DNA of 64,000 bases, from positions 8,475,501-8,539,500 of the forward strand of contig JAJKFH010003627.1 of NCBI GenBank assembly GCA_023333565.1. The letters run 5' to 3'. Below are positions 1 to 10,259 of the stretch, piece by piece. Source of the DNA: Puffinus mauretanicus (lineage: Eukaryota; Chordata; Aves; Procellariiformes; Procellariidae). Position 1 is the stretch's first letter, and each line of letters opens with the position of its first letter. The translations under genes and the position numbers were made by a program. Below the pieces are notes generated by a model. That model saw only the letters and a program-made list of their open reading frames with translations, had not been told where the DNA came from and did no database searches.

Positions 1-190
1 ATTTTATATCACACCAGGACAATGTGCCATGGGTATTAAAATCGTTTTTCCAATATAAGTGTGTGTGTGTATGTGTGTGTCAGAGGGAGATGTGAGAAAA
101 ATAAAATTAAGACGTGAAAATTAGGCTGCCTCTAAACACGGCCTTTAGAAAAGACTTAGGTCCTCACAGAGCAGGACTGACAGAGACGAT
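1..190. other. AT-rich leading edge with a short GT repeat
   Basis: An AT-rich stretch with a (GT)n tract at 59-80 interrupted by one AT step, followed by purine-rich sequence. No open frame of note is present. It may be the end of an AT-rich island that begins outside the window. Nothing else can be supported. Confidence 0.5.
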
Positions 191-1740
191 CCATGCCCTT
201 TGCTCCCGAGATCACGGATGATTTTGTCAGGGGAATATGACTTGTCCAAACCCTGTGACAGAACTAGGGAAAAAAAGCTCAGGAGTCCTGATCCCCATTT
301 CTAAAGTCTTGCAAAGACTTTCACCTCTACAGCGTCCCCTCTGCTGTGGGGGGACACCTCCAGGGCTGCTCTGCCCACAGAGGTACGTACAGATGCATGC
401 AGAGCTCAGATCACCTCGCACGTGTGCTCCTGGACGCCCACGGGTGTTAGTCTGGGCTGTGCACATGAAGAAAGCAAAGTCCTACACGACAGCCAACACC
501 AAGTTACTTGGCCTCACCCGGGCTTCAAAGCAGCCCGTATCCCTGTGGGACAGCCCAGAGATATGTGTGGAGCACCCATGGAGTTATCCTCCACACACAC
601 CCGGGTACGGACCCCCACCATATATGCCAGGATACATTCCCTGAAAACACAACGTAAAAAGGGAGGCGCTGGAAGCCAAATTCACTTGAACTCCAGCCTG
701 TTCCCTCAATCTGCAGGGCAATTGTCCGGCTGAAATAACAACTCTAGGACAAAAAAAAAAAGGGACAAGCTGTGTTTGTTTATTCAGCTTCTTTCTCCCC
801 CTCTCCTCTCGACAATGCCCTGACACCGTGTCCTGCCGCGCCGGGGCTGCAACCCCAACGGGCTAAATTTATCCCAGCTGGAGCCCTGTTTACAAGCCTT
901 GTCCTGTTTACAGCATGGTCCATCCTGCCCAGGACCAGGCAGTGGCCATCCCTGGGGTGGTCAGTCCGTGTCTCCTCTTCTTCAGCCTCTGCCATGCCCA
1001 GGCTGCCTGTCTGGTCCCTGGAAAGATGCCCGACGCCCCACGCTCTCCATGTGTTTGCACACAGGGCAGCTTGTGGCCCCCTGTCCATTTAGGAAGCTAT
1101 GGGGAGATCTGGGCTTGCATGGGCTGCTGCTTGCCCAGTGTGGCTCAGTAGTGGCCCAGATGGCCACAGCCTCCATCAGTGCTGGCTGGTGGCACGCTGT
1201 CACCCAGGGAAGTGTTGGCTGCAAGCTCAGCAGTGAGAGTGCAGCACATCTCATGAGAAACCAACTGGCCAGGGACAACCATGCTCCACCATGAAGGCAT
1301 TAACGGAGCTGCAGGACTCATGCGGTTAGATGTGGGTGTTTTGCTCCCAACACCTCCCACTGCAGCAGAGGGCCACGGGCTCAGGTTGTCATGCATCTGT
1401 CCTTGTCCCCCTGATGGGCTCATGGGCTGGGAGGACAGAGCTGGCAGGAGCTCAGCCCCCTCTTCCACCCGCTGGCAGAACTGGATGTCACACCAGGGGT
1501 CTGAATGGTTGAGCCTGGCTGGGCCCTGTGGGTCGATGGCCTTGTGAAAATATATTAAACACTGGGGACGTGGCGGGGGGGTGCTCACTGCCAGCACCCC
1601 CCCTTGCACTCTTCCTGCACCGATTCCCATCTCTGGTGGGATGCACTGGCCACGGTCTGCTGGGGAGCGATGGCTGGCTGCCCCCCGGCGTGGGGGTCTC
1701 CTGCGGTCCCAGGCTGCCTCACCCGCAGGAGCTGCCTTCA
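191..1740. other. GC-rich background without recognisable gene
   Basis: Moderately GC-rich sequence with overlapping short open frames on both strands, none longer than about 160 codons and none with a domain I recognise. An A11 run lies near 750-760 and C/G homopolymer runs near 1570-1610. I see no RNA gene, repeat family or splice-bounded exon that can be supported. Confidence 0.55.
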
Positions 1741-1744
1741 GCAG

Positions 1745-1865
1745 GGCTCGGTTGGCAACATCCGGGCTCTTATTTGCTGTTTAATGAGTCCCAGCTAATG
1801 AATCCCAACACACGTAAGCTTTTCATTAACCCTTTGGCTTGCTGTCAGCATTGGCCACCGGTTTG
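1745..1865. promoter_or_regulatory. Small AT-rich island with homeodomain cores
   Basis: About 110 bp of AT-rich sequence inside GC-rich DNA. It has two nearby AATGA-type blocks (TTTAATGAG and CTAATGAATC) and a CATTAACC core, all typical homeodomain half-sites. The abrupt change of composition on both sides is the main evidence. It could be a short conserved regulatory element or chance AT-rich sequence; conservation is not visible here. Confidence 0.25.
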
Positions 1866-2890
1866 CAGAGGCTGGGGATCACAAGAGTGGTTTCAGGGGT
1901 GACTGCAGATCCTCACCTATGAGCCTGCGTCCCACCTTGTGCCCTGCCACACTTTCCCAGCCCGTGCCCGGTCTCAGTGGCTGCAGAGGGGACACCAGCA
2001 CCCTGCGGATGTGAAATGAAGCAGCTGGTCCCTTGCTCCCTCAGCTTCTCTCGTCAGGGGCAGCTAACAGAGATTCGCCTTCATCTCCGGTGGCAGGGCC
2101 ATTGCTCAGCAGTGATGGATCCCTCTTTGCACCTGCTCGCGGCTGCATGTACTTAGGCTTAATGAGTGAGCAACCTCCTGGCATGCTGACGATGCAGCCC
2201 TCTTCCACATGGTCCTGGTCCAAACCACTGCCTGCTGTCACCTCGGGAAGCCTCCTGTTTGAAACCAAGAGCTCTGGATCACATCCCGTGGCAAGGGACA
2301 CCTCGTGTGCACATGGAGGGGAAAGAAGGATCTTGCAGAGAGACCCTGACCTGTGTTCAGCTCCCAAACTGGACGAGGGGCTCAGATCTCTGTGCCCGAC
2401 ACTGCCTCTATGCAGGGAAGGGTCCAAGAGCAGCTGAGCCTGGACCAAGGCTCCAGTTGCTGCCCAAGGTCCCCGGGTGCGGGTGCAGGAGCAGGAGAGC
2501 AGGAGCAGGAGCAGGAGCAGGAGAGGGAGCTACCAAGGCTTTCCTGTTGCTCCAGTTTTTTGGAGACAAGCGAACTGTCCAGAGCAATGCCCATGGTGAT
2601 ACTGTCATGGTGCAGCAGAGCAGTGTCCATCTTCCACATGCCTCCTCACCCCTCACTGCTCACACCTACCTCGCTTCTTGCCTCTGGCCCAATTTGGGGT
2701 TTGTTTGTGCCCTGGGCGAGGGGAAGCCTTTCTGCACCGCGTGCCCCAGATCGCACTACCTGGTGAAGCAGAAGCTCCAGGGAGAGCAGAAGAGGGGTTG
2801 TCCACCCCTGTCCAGCTCCTTGTCTAGAGCTTTGGATATGGTCTGTATATGATTGCGGGTGGGAGTGAATTTGAGCATAAAGGCTTGTCT
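1866..2890. other. GC-rich background with a hexameric purine-rich repeat
   Basis: No supported gene. The stretch contains the GCAGGA-type simple repeat listed separately. Several open frames of 80-197 codons overlap across it on both strands. Their apparent length comes from GC-rich composition and the repeat, and they show no recognisable domain. Confidence 0.55.
2485..2526. repeat. (GCAGGA)n / (GGAGCA)n short tandem repeat
   Basis: About seven units of a purine-rich hexamer, with one copy altered to GGAGAG. It is part of two overlapping open frames, where it would encode repeated Gln-Glu or Gly-Ala. That is a repeat effect and not evidence of coding. Confidence 0.85.
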
Positions 2891-2924
2891 GCACGAAGTA
2901 CTGCTCCTGAGAAACCCCCCACGC

Positions 2925-3075
2925 TGGGCATTTCTTATTCCAAAAATAATAGCTTGCTCAAGCTTACCGACCCCCCTTTCACTCTGAAATACAAACGGAG
3001 CTTTTGGGGAATATTTTGCCAGTCTGAAAATCACCTCCAGCCTTCATTCACGTTCACTTCCAAGTACAGGCAGGA
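2925..3075. promoter_or_regulatory. AT-rich patch, possible regulatory element
   Basis: A mixed AT-rich patch containing CCAAAAATAATAG, which resembles an SRF/MEF2-type A/T core, and GAATATTTTGCC. It leads into the larger island that starts near 3195. The evidence is composition only and the call is weak. Confidence 0.2.
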
Positions 3076-3194
3076 CATTAAGGGAAGGGCTAATGGAATG
3101 GCACATCTGTGCACAAACACGTACGTGTGTGCTCCTCACACGTGCGGCTCCTCATCTCCGGAAGAAGATCTTCTCGTCAGGAAGTCACGGCCCT

Positions 3195-3535
3195 GATTAC
3201 TTTGTCTTCCACGTTTAAGAACATCCCTAACTGCTCCTTGGATAGCTCAATTAGTAAAGTGAATATATTATATAAAGTCTAAAAGATTAAACTATCATAG
3301 GCAGCCCATAATTTCATGAAGAAGTCAGGGGAGCATATCCCTCTTATTAACTCTATAACAAATGTGATGAAAATGTTCAAATAGAATGTTAATGCAATGT
3401 TACGTGTAATTTTCCCAGGCGATTTTCTGCTGAAATATTTCTTTATTAATAGTAATTGAGGGTATAAATTATGAATGAGGCGATTTTCTCCTTTCACTGG
3501 GAAAGACGTACTAATGGCAATAATTCTTTATAATA
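3195..3535. promoter_or_regulatory. AT-rich candidate conserved noncoding element
   Basis: One of the clearest AT-rich islands, about 340 bp. Homeodomain-type cores include CAATTAG near 3249, CCATAATTTCATG near 3307, TTTATTAAT at 3442-3450 and TAATTG at 3453-3458. The 12-mer AGGCGATTTTCT occurs twice in the same orientation, at 3417-3428 and 3478-3489, 61 bp apart. The minus strand carries a 72-codon open frame across much of the island, but it is lysine- and isoleucine-rich as expected from AT-rich DNA and matches nothing I know. The island ends in a G-rich tract at 3543-3576. The element's role is inferred from texture. Confidence 0.4.
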
Positions 3536-3542
3536 ATTTTTT

Positions 3543-3576
3543 GGGGGGAGAATGGGGAGGGAGCTGGGGTGAGGGG
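3543..3576 (+). other. G-quadruplex-type G-tract cluster
   Basis: Five runs of three to six G separated by loops of one to five bases. This satisfies the usual G3+N1-7 pattern for an intramolecular G-quadruplex. It sits directly beside the AT-rich island ending near 3535 and is followed by an A-rich run. Confidence 0.6.
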
Positions 3577-3584
3577 TTTAAAGA

Positions 3585-3680
3585 AAAAAAAAATCTTTAA
3601 AGGGATTGCAAAATATATAGACTAGCAGTGCATGTTTTATTGCAGGGCGCTATATTTTATATCCGTGTGCTGGGCATCAG
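3585..3680. promoter_or_regulatory. AT-rich satellite of the 3.2-3.5 kb island
   Basis: Contains CTTTAAAGGG, GCAAAATATATAG, a GTTTTATTGC core and GCTATATTTTATATCC. It may be part of the same regulatory block as 3195-3535, split by the G-tract. Composition is the only support. Confidence 0.25.
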
Positions 3681-4074
3681 TCCTGTGCGGGTCTGTACCG
3701 CGTGTGCGCTGTGAGGTTCAGGCCTCTGGCGAAGGCAATTTCCTTGCACCTTCTCTATTCTGCACGTGTGTCGGGTAAGGGGATTATGACAGCACCGATG
3801 CCGTGGGTCTGCGAACGCTGGATTCCTCTTCCCGTTTCATTCTCTAAGGGAAAGAGGGGCAGCAACCACACTATGAGGCACTTTTGGTTAGTAGATGAGT
3901 CCTCAAGGATGAGCGCGTTAGTGGTACAGGCTCTTGCCAATTTAATGCAGACTCCGACACCTTTCCATGCCCCACCACAGCCAAAGGCACTTCTTTGAGC
4001 TTGTGTTGGGGTTTTTTGGGGGGGTTTGTTTTACCAGCAACGCAGCCTGCTGATCCTGACCCCAAGCCCCTCCA

Positions 4075-4285
4075 GCCAGGGAAATGCGAGGCAGAGAGCG
4101 AGGCTGGGTCCTACAGCCGCTGAACCTCGCGCAGCCTCGAGGGGAAGGGGAGCGGGACTGGGGGTTATGCTGGCTCCCACACACGGGACACGGCGCGGGG
4201 ACACGCACACGGCCAGCCCGGGGCCGCGCGCTCGCACACCACGGACAGGCAGCACCGAGCAGCACAGCTGCTCGCGGGGAAACAA
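4075..4285. promoter_or_regulatory. Small CpG-rich patch
   Basis: CpG dinucleotides are dense here, especially 4120-4150 and 4190-4275, in contrast to the CpG-poor background. This length and density would fit a small CpG island or a methylation-protected enhancer core. No TATA box, coding frame with a recognisable domain, or splice pattern is visible, so promoter activity is only a possibility. Confidence 0.35.
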
Positions 4286-4289
4286 AAAG

Positions 4290-4625
4290 TCCTTTTTGTG
4301 ATGCCAGAATGAAAGAGGCGTTTTACGAGGATTTCAGAGCTTGCTTTCCTTCAGGTTTGTATGTTTTTTTCGACAGACCAAATGACTTCAAAATTTTTCC
4401 ACTCAATTAAAAAAAATGCGGGTTTGAATGCAATTCTCAGCCCCTTCTTCTTGCACGCATCTCTCTTCTCAAAGAAAGATAAAGGGGAAAGAAAAGATGG
4501 TATCCCTTACATTTTCATTACACTTCCATCAGCTGAAAAAAAACTCTGAATGGTTTAAAACTTTTATACCAAAGAATCCACTTTTCCCCTATTTTATTTA
4601 AAACTTTTCCCAGGAAGGAAACTTT
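4290..4625. promoter_or_regulatory. AT-rich island adjoining the 4.1 kb CpG patch
   Basis: AT-rich sequence with long A and T runs, ACTCAATTAAAAA, TTTTCATTACAC and CCTATTTTATTTAAAAC. The CpG patch immediately before it makes an unmethylated regulatory unit plausible. The short frame starting ATGAAAGAGGCG near 4309 is not recognisable as protein. Confidence 0.25.
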
Positions 4626-5124
4626 TTGAACAAGCTCCAGTCTACAACAAGCGTAGGAAGAAAAACCTCCCGACCCCAGGCCTTTGCTGTACAAACTAAA
4701 AAGCATCCCGATAGCTGCTTAAACAAGGCAAAAAGCACCTCTGGTGGTGGCTTGCACCGAGGGTGGGTGGCGCACATGGGTACCGAGCAAGGGGCAGAGG
4801 TCTCGAGCACCCGTACACAGGTGCAGGCGTGTCCCACATGGGTGCAGGTGTGTTGCACCAAAATCTGGGGAGTGGGTGGCTTTGCTCTTCCCCGGGGGCA
4901 GCTCTTACATCCCCCGTTTCCACCGGAGGATCGCCCTGCTCGGGCTCTCCCCGAGCTCTCCGCTGGGCTGGAAGAGGAGGCAGAGCTGGTCCTTCTGCCG
5001 GCGGCCGGGCTGTGCTGCCCCGTCTCTCTCCTTCCCTGGAGGCGCTGACCCTCAGGCCCTGCCCGCGGCTTACCCCGCACCGGCAGGCTGCGCGAGAGGC
5101 TGCAGGAAGGCTGACAAAATCAGC

Positions 5125-5420
5125 GTGATCCGTCACCGACCCTCCTCAAAATTAGGTTAATAATTTATGATGTTAAATGGGACAGTTAATAGCTGGGCCA
5201 GATGATTCCTCAGCTAATCTAGAGCACGGGCTGAGCTGCAACGAGTCCTCTGAGAGTTCATTACACTCCCCAGCCCTCGGCGCTAGTGCTTTTGGCTCCG
5301 CCGATACCTACGGGAGGCTGTGGCTGGTGCCGCTGGCAACACGCCGAAGACTTGCCCCTCATCAATTAAGAGAAATAAGGAAATCGACAGGAAAATTAAT
5401 TTCCGAAGAGACAATGCCTC
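5125..5420. promoter_or_regulatory. Candidate conserved noncoding element with many TAAT cores
   Basis: A 300-bp island containing AAATTAGGTTAATAATTTATGATG near 5150, CAGTTAATAGC, GCTAATC near 5216, TTCATTACAC, CATCAATTAAGAG and GAAAATTAATTTCC. Multiple homeodomain half-sites lie within one nucleosome-scale stretch, separated by GC-rich blocks with CpGs. This texture is typical of developmental enhancers. No RNA or protein gene is apparent. Confidence 0.4.
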
Positions 5421-5424
5421 TGAC

Positions 5425-7355
5425 ACCCGCACTGCCCTCGGAAAGCCGGGGGGTTATCTGGGAAGCCGCCTGCCTGGGGAGGAGGTTGCGTCTGCCTTCT
5501 CGCTTGAGCGAGGTCAGGCTGCTTTCCTCGGGGCTGGGAGGGCAGGGAGGGGTGTAAGCGACTGAACAGAAGATGCTTTTGCTCCTGGGTCAGCCCCAAG
5601 CAGGCTCCCTAAAAGGGTTGCTCAGCCACATTTGGAAGGAGACGTAACACCCATGCCTGCTGCTTAAACCCCCCCCAGCATCTCCTCCCCAGCACGGGGC
5701 AGCTCACCAGCAGCAAGGATTTACACCCTGATCGTGCACGTTCCCAAAGAAACCTGGGAGGCAAAGGGTCGGGATGAGAAAGTCCGGCAGGTCTTTTCCA
5801 TCAAGGAGACAGAGCAGGGCTGGCTGCCTCAGGGACGAGGCACTGCCAGAGTGCTCCCCGGGGCCAGCCCTCGTCCCAGAGCACGGCGGCGGGTGGATCT
5901 TCAGCCACTTGCCTGTCTATCTCTCCAACCTCCCCGATTCTCGTCCCACCCTCTCACCCGCAGATCAGATCGACCCCGTCCACAGAAACCAGGCGTTGGA
6001 CATAACAGCCTCCCCTTGCCAAGACCCCTTGCCCTGAGCCCTCCCGTCTCCCCAGCCCTTTCTAGCTCCTCCTGGGTCCCAGCAGCCTTCCCAGGGCGCA
6101 GGACTAGCTTGCCAGCCACAGCGTGGAAATGCAAGCAATTACCAAGAGCACATCTTGTCTGTGTGATGGAGGCTTTCCATCCCTATCCAGCGTTAGCAGA
6201 CCGACTGAAGTTCACGGCACCTGGAGGCAACAAAGACCCTCTGGTACTGATGGCAGGTGAGTCCCACTCTGCCCATCCTGCCTCGGTTCTCTCTGCAAAG
6301 GCCTGATCCTGCAAGGCAGATCTGAAATCCTTCGCTTTGCACCACGGGCTCTGTGCTGAGAAGGGCTCCGCCTTGCAGGAGTGAACCTCCGGGCAGGACT
6401 TCTGCAGAAAGCTTGCTGGCTCTGGGATCATGCTCCAGTGAAACAGAAAGTAGGCAGGGACCCACCTCACTGAGCCCAACTGCACGTGGAGGCAGAAATC
6501 AGCTCCTTTGCTCCAGCATCTCCCTGGGGGATGCTGCAAAGCAGCACCAGCCTTAGGCAAACCTGGAAGAGGGTGCACATACAGCCACTCTCCTCTCTAG
6601 AAGAGCTCGTGATGGGTACCCTGAAGTGTGCTCCTGACAGCCTTCCTCTATTTCACAAATGGAAAAACAAAGGCAGAGAAAGTCTGTGTGACCACCCCAA
6701 TATCAGCAGCAATATCAGGTGAGGGGAGTAATTTCTCTATCAGCCCAAGGTTCTCTGTCCCAGGGTGTCCGTGCCCTGCCCTTAGTGGGAGCCTGAGACA
6801 GACCCAATGGGCTAAAAAGTGACCAGCTGGGCAACCAAGCGCAGGCTGCTGCGGCCAGATGTGCACTGATGACTCGTGCAGATGTTGGCCCTGCAGCGCG
6901 TCTGGGCAGTAATTCCCCTTCTCCCTTCCACATTCCTGCTCTGCCAAATTCAAACCATGCGCAGTGCGGGGGGATTACCTGCAATTACAGCTTTCACACG
7001 TCAGGGCTGGTTTTGCACGGCTGGGGAAGGCGGGGGAGAGCGGCGAGAGGTAAGGGCATCCATATGGTAGGCTTCCATAGGCGGCCATTCCCCCTGCCTG
7101 CGTTAGAGGCAGCTGGTGCCATCTTGCCCCTCCAGCCCTCTTCCCTCCTCTGAAGCCCCCTCCCAGGTGGGAAGACCAGGAGGGACCTGTCAGGGCAGAG
7201 GGGAGTCCCAGCCTGGGGCTGGCGGCAGGGCCAGTTTTCCTTCCAGCTTCTGCCCAAGTGCGTACGGGAGAGATGACAATTAGGGGGACAACAAATGAGG
7301 CTGCCGGCCCCTGGGGGGGGACATGTGCAGTAACTTGAGGCTGAAGCGGAAATAG
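5425..7355. other. GC-rich background, no supported gene
   Basis: Overlapping open frames up to 190 codons occur on both strands with no recognisable domains. A MIR-like SINE fragment lies at 6645-6697. A consensus donor-like CAG|GTGAGT lies at 6254-6262 and is discussed in the findings. Nothing else can be supported. Confidence 0.5.
6645..6697 (-). repeat. MIR-like ancient SINE fragment
   Basis: The stretch TTTCACAAATGGAAAAAC through AAAGGCAGAGAAAGTCTGTGTGACC resembles the reverse complement of the MIR core, where 'cattttacagatggggaaactgaggcacagagagg' precedes 'gtgactt'. The match is by eye from known MIR structure and is strongly diverged. Only about 50 bp is recognisable. Confidence 0.5.
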
Positions 7356-7359
7356 CTCT

Positions 7360-7470
7360 GGTCGACCCACTTAGAAAATCATCATTACTGTAGAATTTAT
7401 GGCTGACATGAGCTTGTCTGATAGATATGACTATTTAAAGGCAGCCAAAGCCTCCATTTATAACAATGTG
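7360..7470. promoter_or_regulatory. Compact AT-rich candidate enhancer core
   Basis: About 110 bp bounded sharply by G-rich sequence on both sides. It contains AAATCATCATTACTG, AATTTATGGCTGACATG, GATAGATATGAC, CTATTTAAAGGC and CCATTTATAACAATG. Low simple-sequence content and an abrupt edge suggest a constrained block. The downstream edge runs straight into G-rich DNA near 7470. Confidence 0.35.
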
Positions 7471-7660
7471 AGGGAAGGGGGGTGGAGGGAGCCGGGGCAG
7501 GTTTGAAGATCAAAGGGGCACCCGGGAAAGGAGAGGGGACGGCGTCAGCCTCGGTGGCGGGGGCGAAGGGACGGTGGCTTCAGCTAGGGAAAGGGCTGGT
7601 GTGGCGGGGTGAGGGGGGCTGTGCCCTGCGGGAGGGGAGCAGCCCTGTGCTGTGGGTCTG
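7471..7660 (+). other. G-rich tract region
   Basis: Dense runs of G on the plus strand with scattered CpG, capable of G-quadruplex formation in several registers. It follows immediately after an AT-rich candidate element. No gene is supported. Confidence 0.45.
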
Positions 7661-7839
7661 CCATTCCTGGACCCCTGGGACTGCAGCATCCTCCGTGGTC
7701 CCCGCAGCCACTCCTGCCCTTGGGGCAGACAAAGTGCCACCGCCTGGATGCGGGCTGTCCCGGGCCCCGGGCACACAGGTGAGCCCTTCTGGATTTGGCA
7801 TCACCCAGGCAGCGGTGGGCACAGGCACCGTTGCCCGCT

Positions 7840-8010
7840 CAGGATGTACTGCAGTATTCGCCGGGTGTGTACTTTTAATTAGATGTGAAGGAGAAAGCAA
7901 TTGCTGAGGCTGGGAAAGAAAAAAAGCAGTGGCAGATTCAGGGGACAACAAGCAAACACCTGTGAGGTTCAGATTTTCATTTTTCCTTAACTTGAAGGAG
8001 AGAAAATGAC
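7840..8010. promoter_or_regulatory. Weak AT-rich element with TTTTAATTAGATG core
   Basis: Contains GCAGTATTCGCC, a TTTTAATTAGATG homeodomain-type site near 7874 and GCAATTGCTGAGG, then an A-rich tract and TTTTCATTTTTCC. Short and of mixed composition. The call rests on motif texture only. Confidence 0.22.
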
Positions 8011-8679
8011 TCCTGGGAATGATGGGTCATTGCTGTACCCAGCCCCTCAGCCATCCTCCTTGCCTGCGCATCCCTCAGGGCTTTACAAAGAGGATAGTGC
8101 ACTCACTCAGCGGCTTGTTAGGGGAGCCCCTCGTCCCAACAGCACAGCCAGAAAAAAGACCCACTTGCCAATTCCCTGGGCCAGGCTGTCTCTCCTGGCG
8201 AACCTTCATCTCCGATCAAACAGAAATGCTCAGGTGTGCTGGAGGCTGGACCCCGGGGATGCCCAGCCTGGCTGGAAACACACCGCATGTCCCAGCATGT
8301 CCCTACGCCGTGGTTCCCTATGGATGTGCGAGGGAATACCACACCCAGCGGTGTGCAAGCGGGAAACGAGCATGGAGGTACGGATGGGCTCTCCACCAAG
8401 GCGCTCCCGGAGGGCTGATGGATGCAGAGCAGCAGGCTGCAGGGCAGCACTTCATGCCATTCAGAGCAGGGAGCAGTCCCCGGAGGGCACCCTGCCTCGG
8501 ACAGCAAGGAGCCAGTCACCGGCGTCCCCGTCCCGGGCTCTCCTCCCCAGTCCGGCTGCTCCCTGTCCTTTGGGGATGGTGGCGGCTCCTCACCTGATTG
8601 AATTTCCAGGCCATCACTCGCTCTCCCTGCAGCTGCGAGGCACGATCGCCCTCCCGGCAACCCCACGCTCACCCCGCGG
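8011..8679. other. GC-rich background with a 228-codon open frame
   Basis: An open frame of 228 codons runs from 8006 to 8692 on the plus strand, and another of 184 codons overlaps it on the minus strand. Neither has a recognisable domain. The plus frame is rich in Pro, Ser, Arg and Ala, as random GC-rich sequence would be. I do not call a gene here. Confidence 0.5.
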
Positions 8680-8955
8680 AAGGAGGGGCTAATTCAGTTA
8701 GCCCAGTGGCATTAGCTGCCGTGAAGAATAACCCGCCAACAAGGGCCTGCGAGCCTGACACAATATTAAAGACCCCACTGCCCTCACTTGGGGCAGATTA
8801 AGCTGGGCTCATTGCTTTAATGCTGCACTCCTCGGCCGGGCTCCCTCCAAGGCTCTGCACCTTAACTGTATTACCCCAGCACCGATGTGCTTGACCTGCC
8901 AATATTGCTCCCACTGATAATTCACCTCCCAAGAAACTTTGCCTTTTTGACCTCC
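8680..8955. promoter_or_regulatory. Candidate conserved noncoding element with inverted repeat
   Basis: An island containing the inverted repeat GGGCTAA (8686-8692) and TTAGCCC (8698-8704) separated by TTCAG, then GGCATTAGCTGCCGTG, ACACAATATTAAAG, AGATTAAGC, TTGCTTTAATGC, CTTAACTGTATTACC, CCAATATTGC and ACTGATAATTCACC. This is a dense run of distinct homeodomain and NF-Y/Sox-like words with little simple repeat. It looks like a regulatory element and not a gene. Conservation would need an alignment. Confidence 0.4.
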
Positions 8956-9850
8956 TGCCGGAGCAGGCGCTAACCCCACGGAGCAGGGCTACCCCTGCAT
9001 CCCACCACCCACGGGGGCTGCCAGTCGCTGCCCTCTGCTCCCTGCTCGCCTTCCCTCAGCACCGTCCCCTGCATCCCGTCCTTCCAGAGGCCTCAAGGTG
9101 CCTTCTTCTGCCAAGCTTGGGCAACCCACCTCTGCGAAGAGGTCACTTTGGTGATCCCAGGATCCCAGTCATTATCAATGACTGCGCTGACACACACAGT
9201 GAACATATGGCCATGGGATGGGAGTGTATATGTGAGCAGAGGATGGAAACCGTGATTTACAGCACCAAGGATGTATGGGGACATCCCGGCTCACTAACTT
9301 CATCTGGGGTACCACGGCTCTCCCAGAATAACATCTCAGTAGCAACATGTAGTGGTGCACAGAGGGAGCATCGGGTCCCTCCTGCTCCCAGGGATACAGA
9401 TGTCTTATCTGACCCAGGGAAGCAGTCAGGAAAAACACCCAAATACCAGCCCAAGGGGAGCCTGGGCTCCAAGGGAAACTCAACAGAGCGGCGTGGGAGC
9501 AAGAAACAGAGTCATCATCCCTCTGCTGCCAACGGGCTCAGGCAGTGCCAACATCATCTTGGCCTGGCAGCAGCCACCACCTCCTCTCACCCACACGCGT
9601 CAGCAGCTGTGCTGCGCTCTACCCCTGCTTCACCCGCGGCCCGAGAGCGGCACGGGGACCAGTCCTTGGGACGCTGTCTGCTAGGGCTGCTGACGCACGC
9701 AGCCCTGCTTTTCATAGCAAACAGCAACACTGCAGAATCACTTTCCTGCTTGGTCAAAAGCAGAGGGCCAGTGTATCCTACAAGACTCCAGAACGAAATT
9801 TTCACACATGGAAAATTCATCTTTTCTGAGCAAAAAGTAACAGTCTGACT
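8956..9850. other. Background with a 243-codon open frame, not called
   Basis: The frame from 9117 to 9848 on the plus strand is one of the longest in the window outside the most GC-rich patches. It shows no hydrophobic segment pattern, zinc-finger spacing or other motif I know. A frame of this length is expected roughly once by chance in 64 kb of this composition. I therefore describe it but do not annotate a gene. Confidence 0.5.
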
Positions 9851-9884
9851 TAGCCAACCTATGCACTTCTGCCTTCCTCCCCAG

Positions 9885-10090
9885 AAAATCCAAATAATCT
9901 ATACCAATCTTTTCCTCTTACTTTTATTGTTAGCCACACTAGATATTTTTACTGAAAGGAGTTTGAGCACCCCTGCTGCCCGCTCTGCCAGGTTGCTGCA
10001 GGCTGGCAGCTCCGCCTTGCCTCCTCGGAAAGGAGCAGGTTTGCAACAGTGAATTATAATTCCAGCCCTAGACCTAGAACAAGGCATCTG
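9885..10090. promoter_or_regulatory. AT-rich patch, possible regulatory element
   Basis: Contains CCAAATAATCTATACC, CTTTTATTGTTAGCC, CTAGATATTTTTACTG and, after a GC-rich gap, GTGAATTATAATTCC. The last word includes a near-palindromic AATTATAATT core. Support is weak and compositional. Confidence 0.22.
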
Positions 10091-10184
10091 CTCCCCGCAT
10101 CTGCTCCCCTGCCTTTGCAGGGGTGATATTTATACTTGCCTTGCACAGTTAGTGCTGGGGTAGCATATATGAGGTTGGAAAACT

Positions 10185-10239
10185 AGTTATGTATGTTTAC
10201 ATAACTAATGTATATTATAATGTATATTAGTTATGTAAA
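10185..10239. repeat. Overlapping AT-rich palindromes
   Basis: Two nested inverted repeats. AGTTATGTA (10185-10193) pairs with TACATAACT (10198-10206) across a 4-base loop. The right half also forms part of a 44-bp near-palindrome at 10196-10239, whose two 22-base arms meet without a spacer. Its outer 14 bases pair perfectly and only two inner positions form G-T pairs. The same word AGTTATGTA therefore appears three times in alternating orientation. This could form a cruciform. It is not a known transposon end that I recognise. Confidence 0.8.
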
Positions 10240-10259
10240 AGTAGCTCCTCCTGCAAAGC

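Noticed and set aside
9117..9848. 243-codon plus-strand open frame in moderate GC sequence
   Set aside because: About one such frame is expected by chance across six frames of this window; no motif is recognised.
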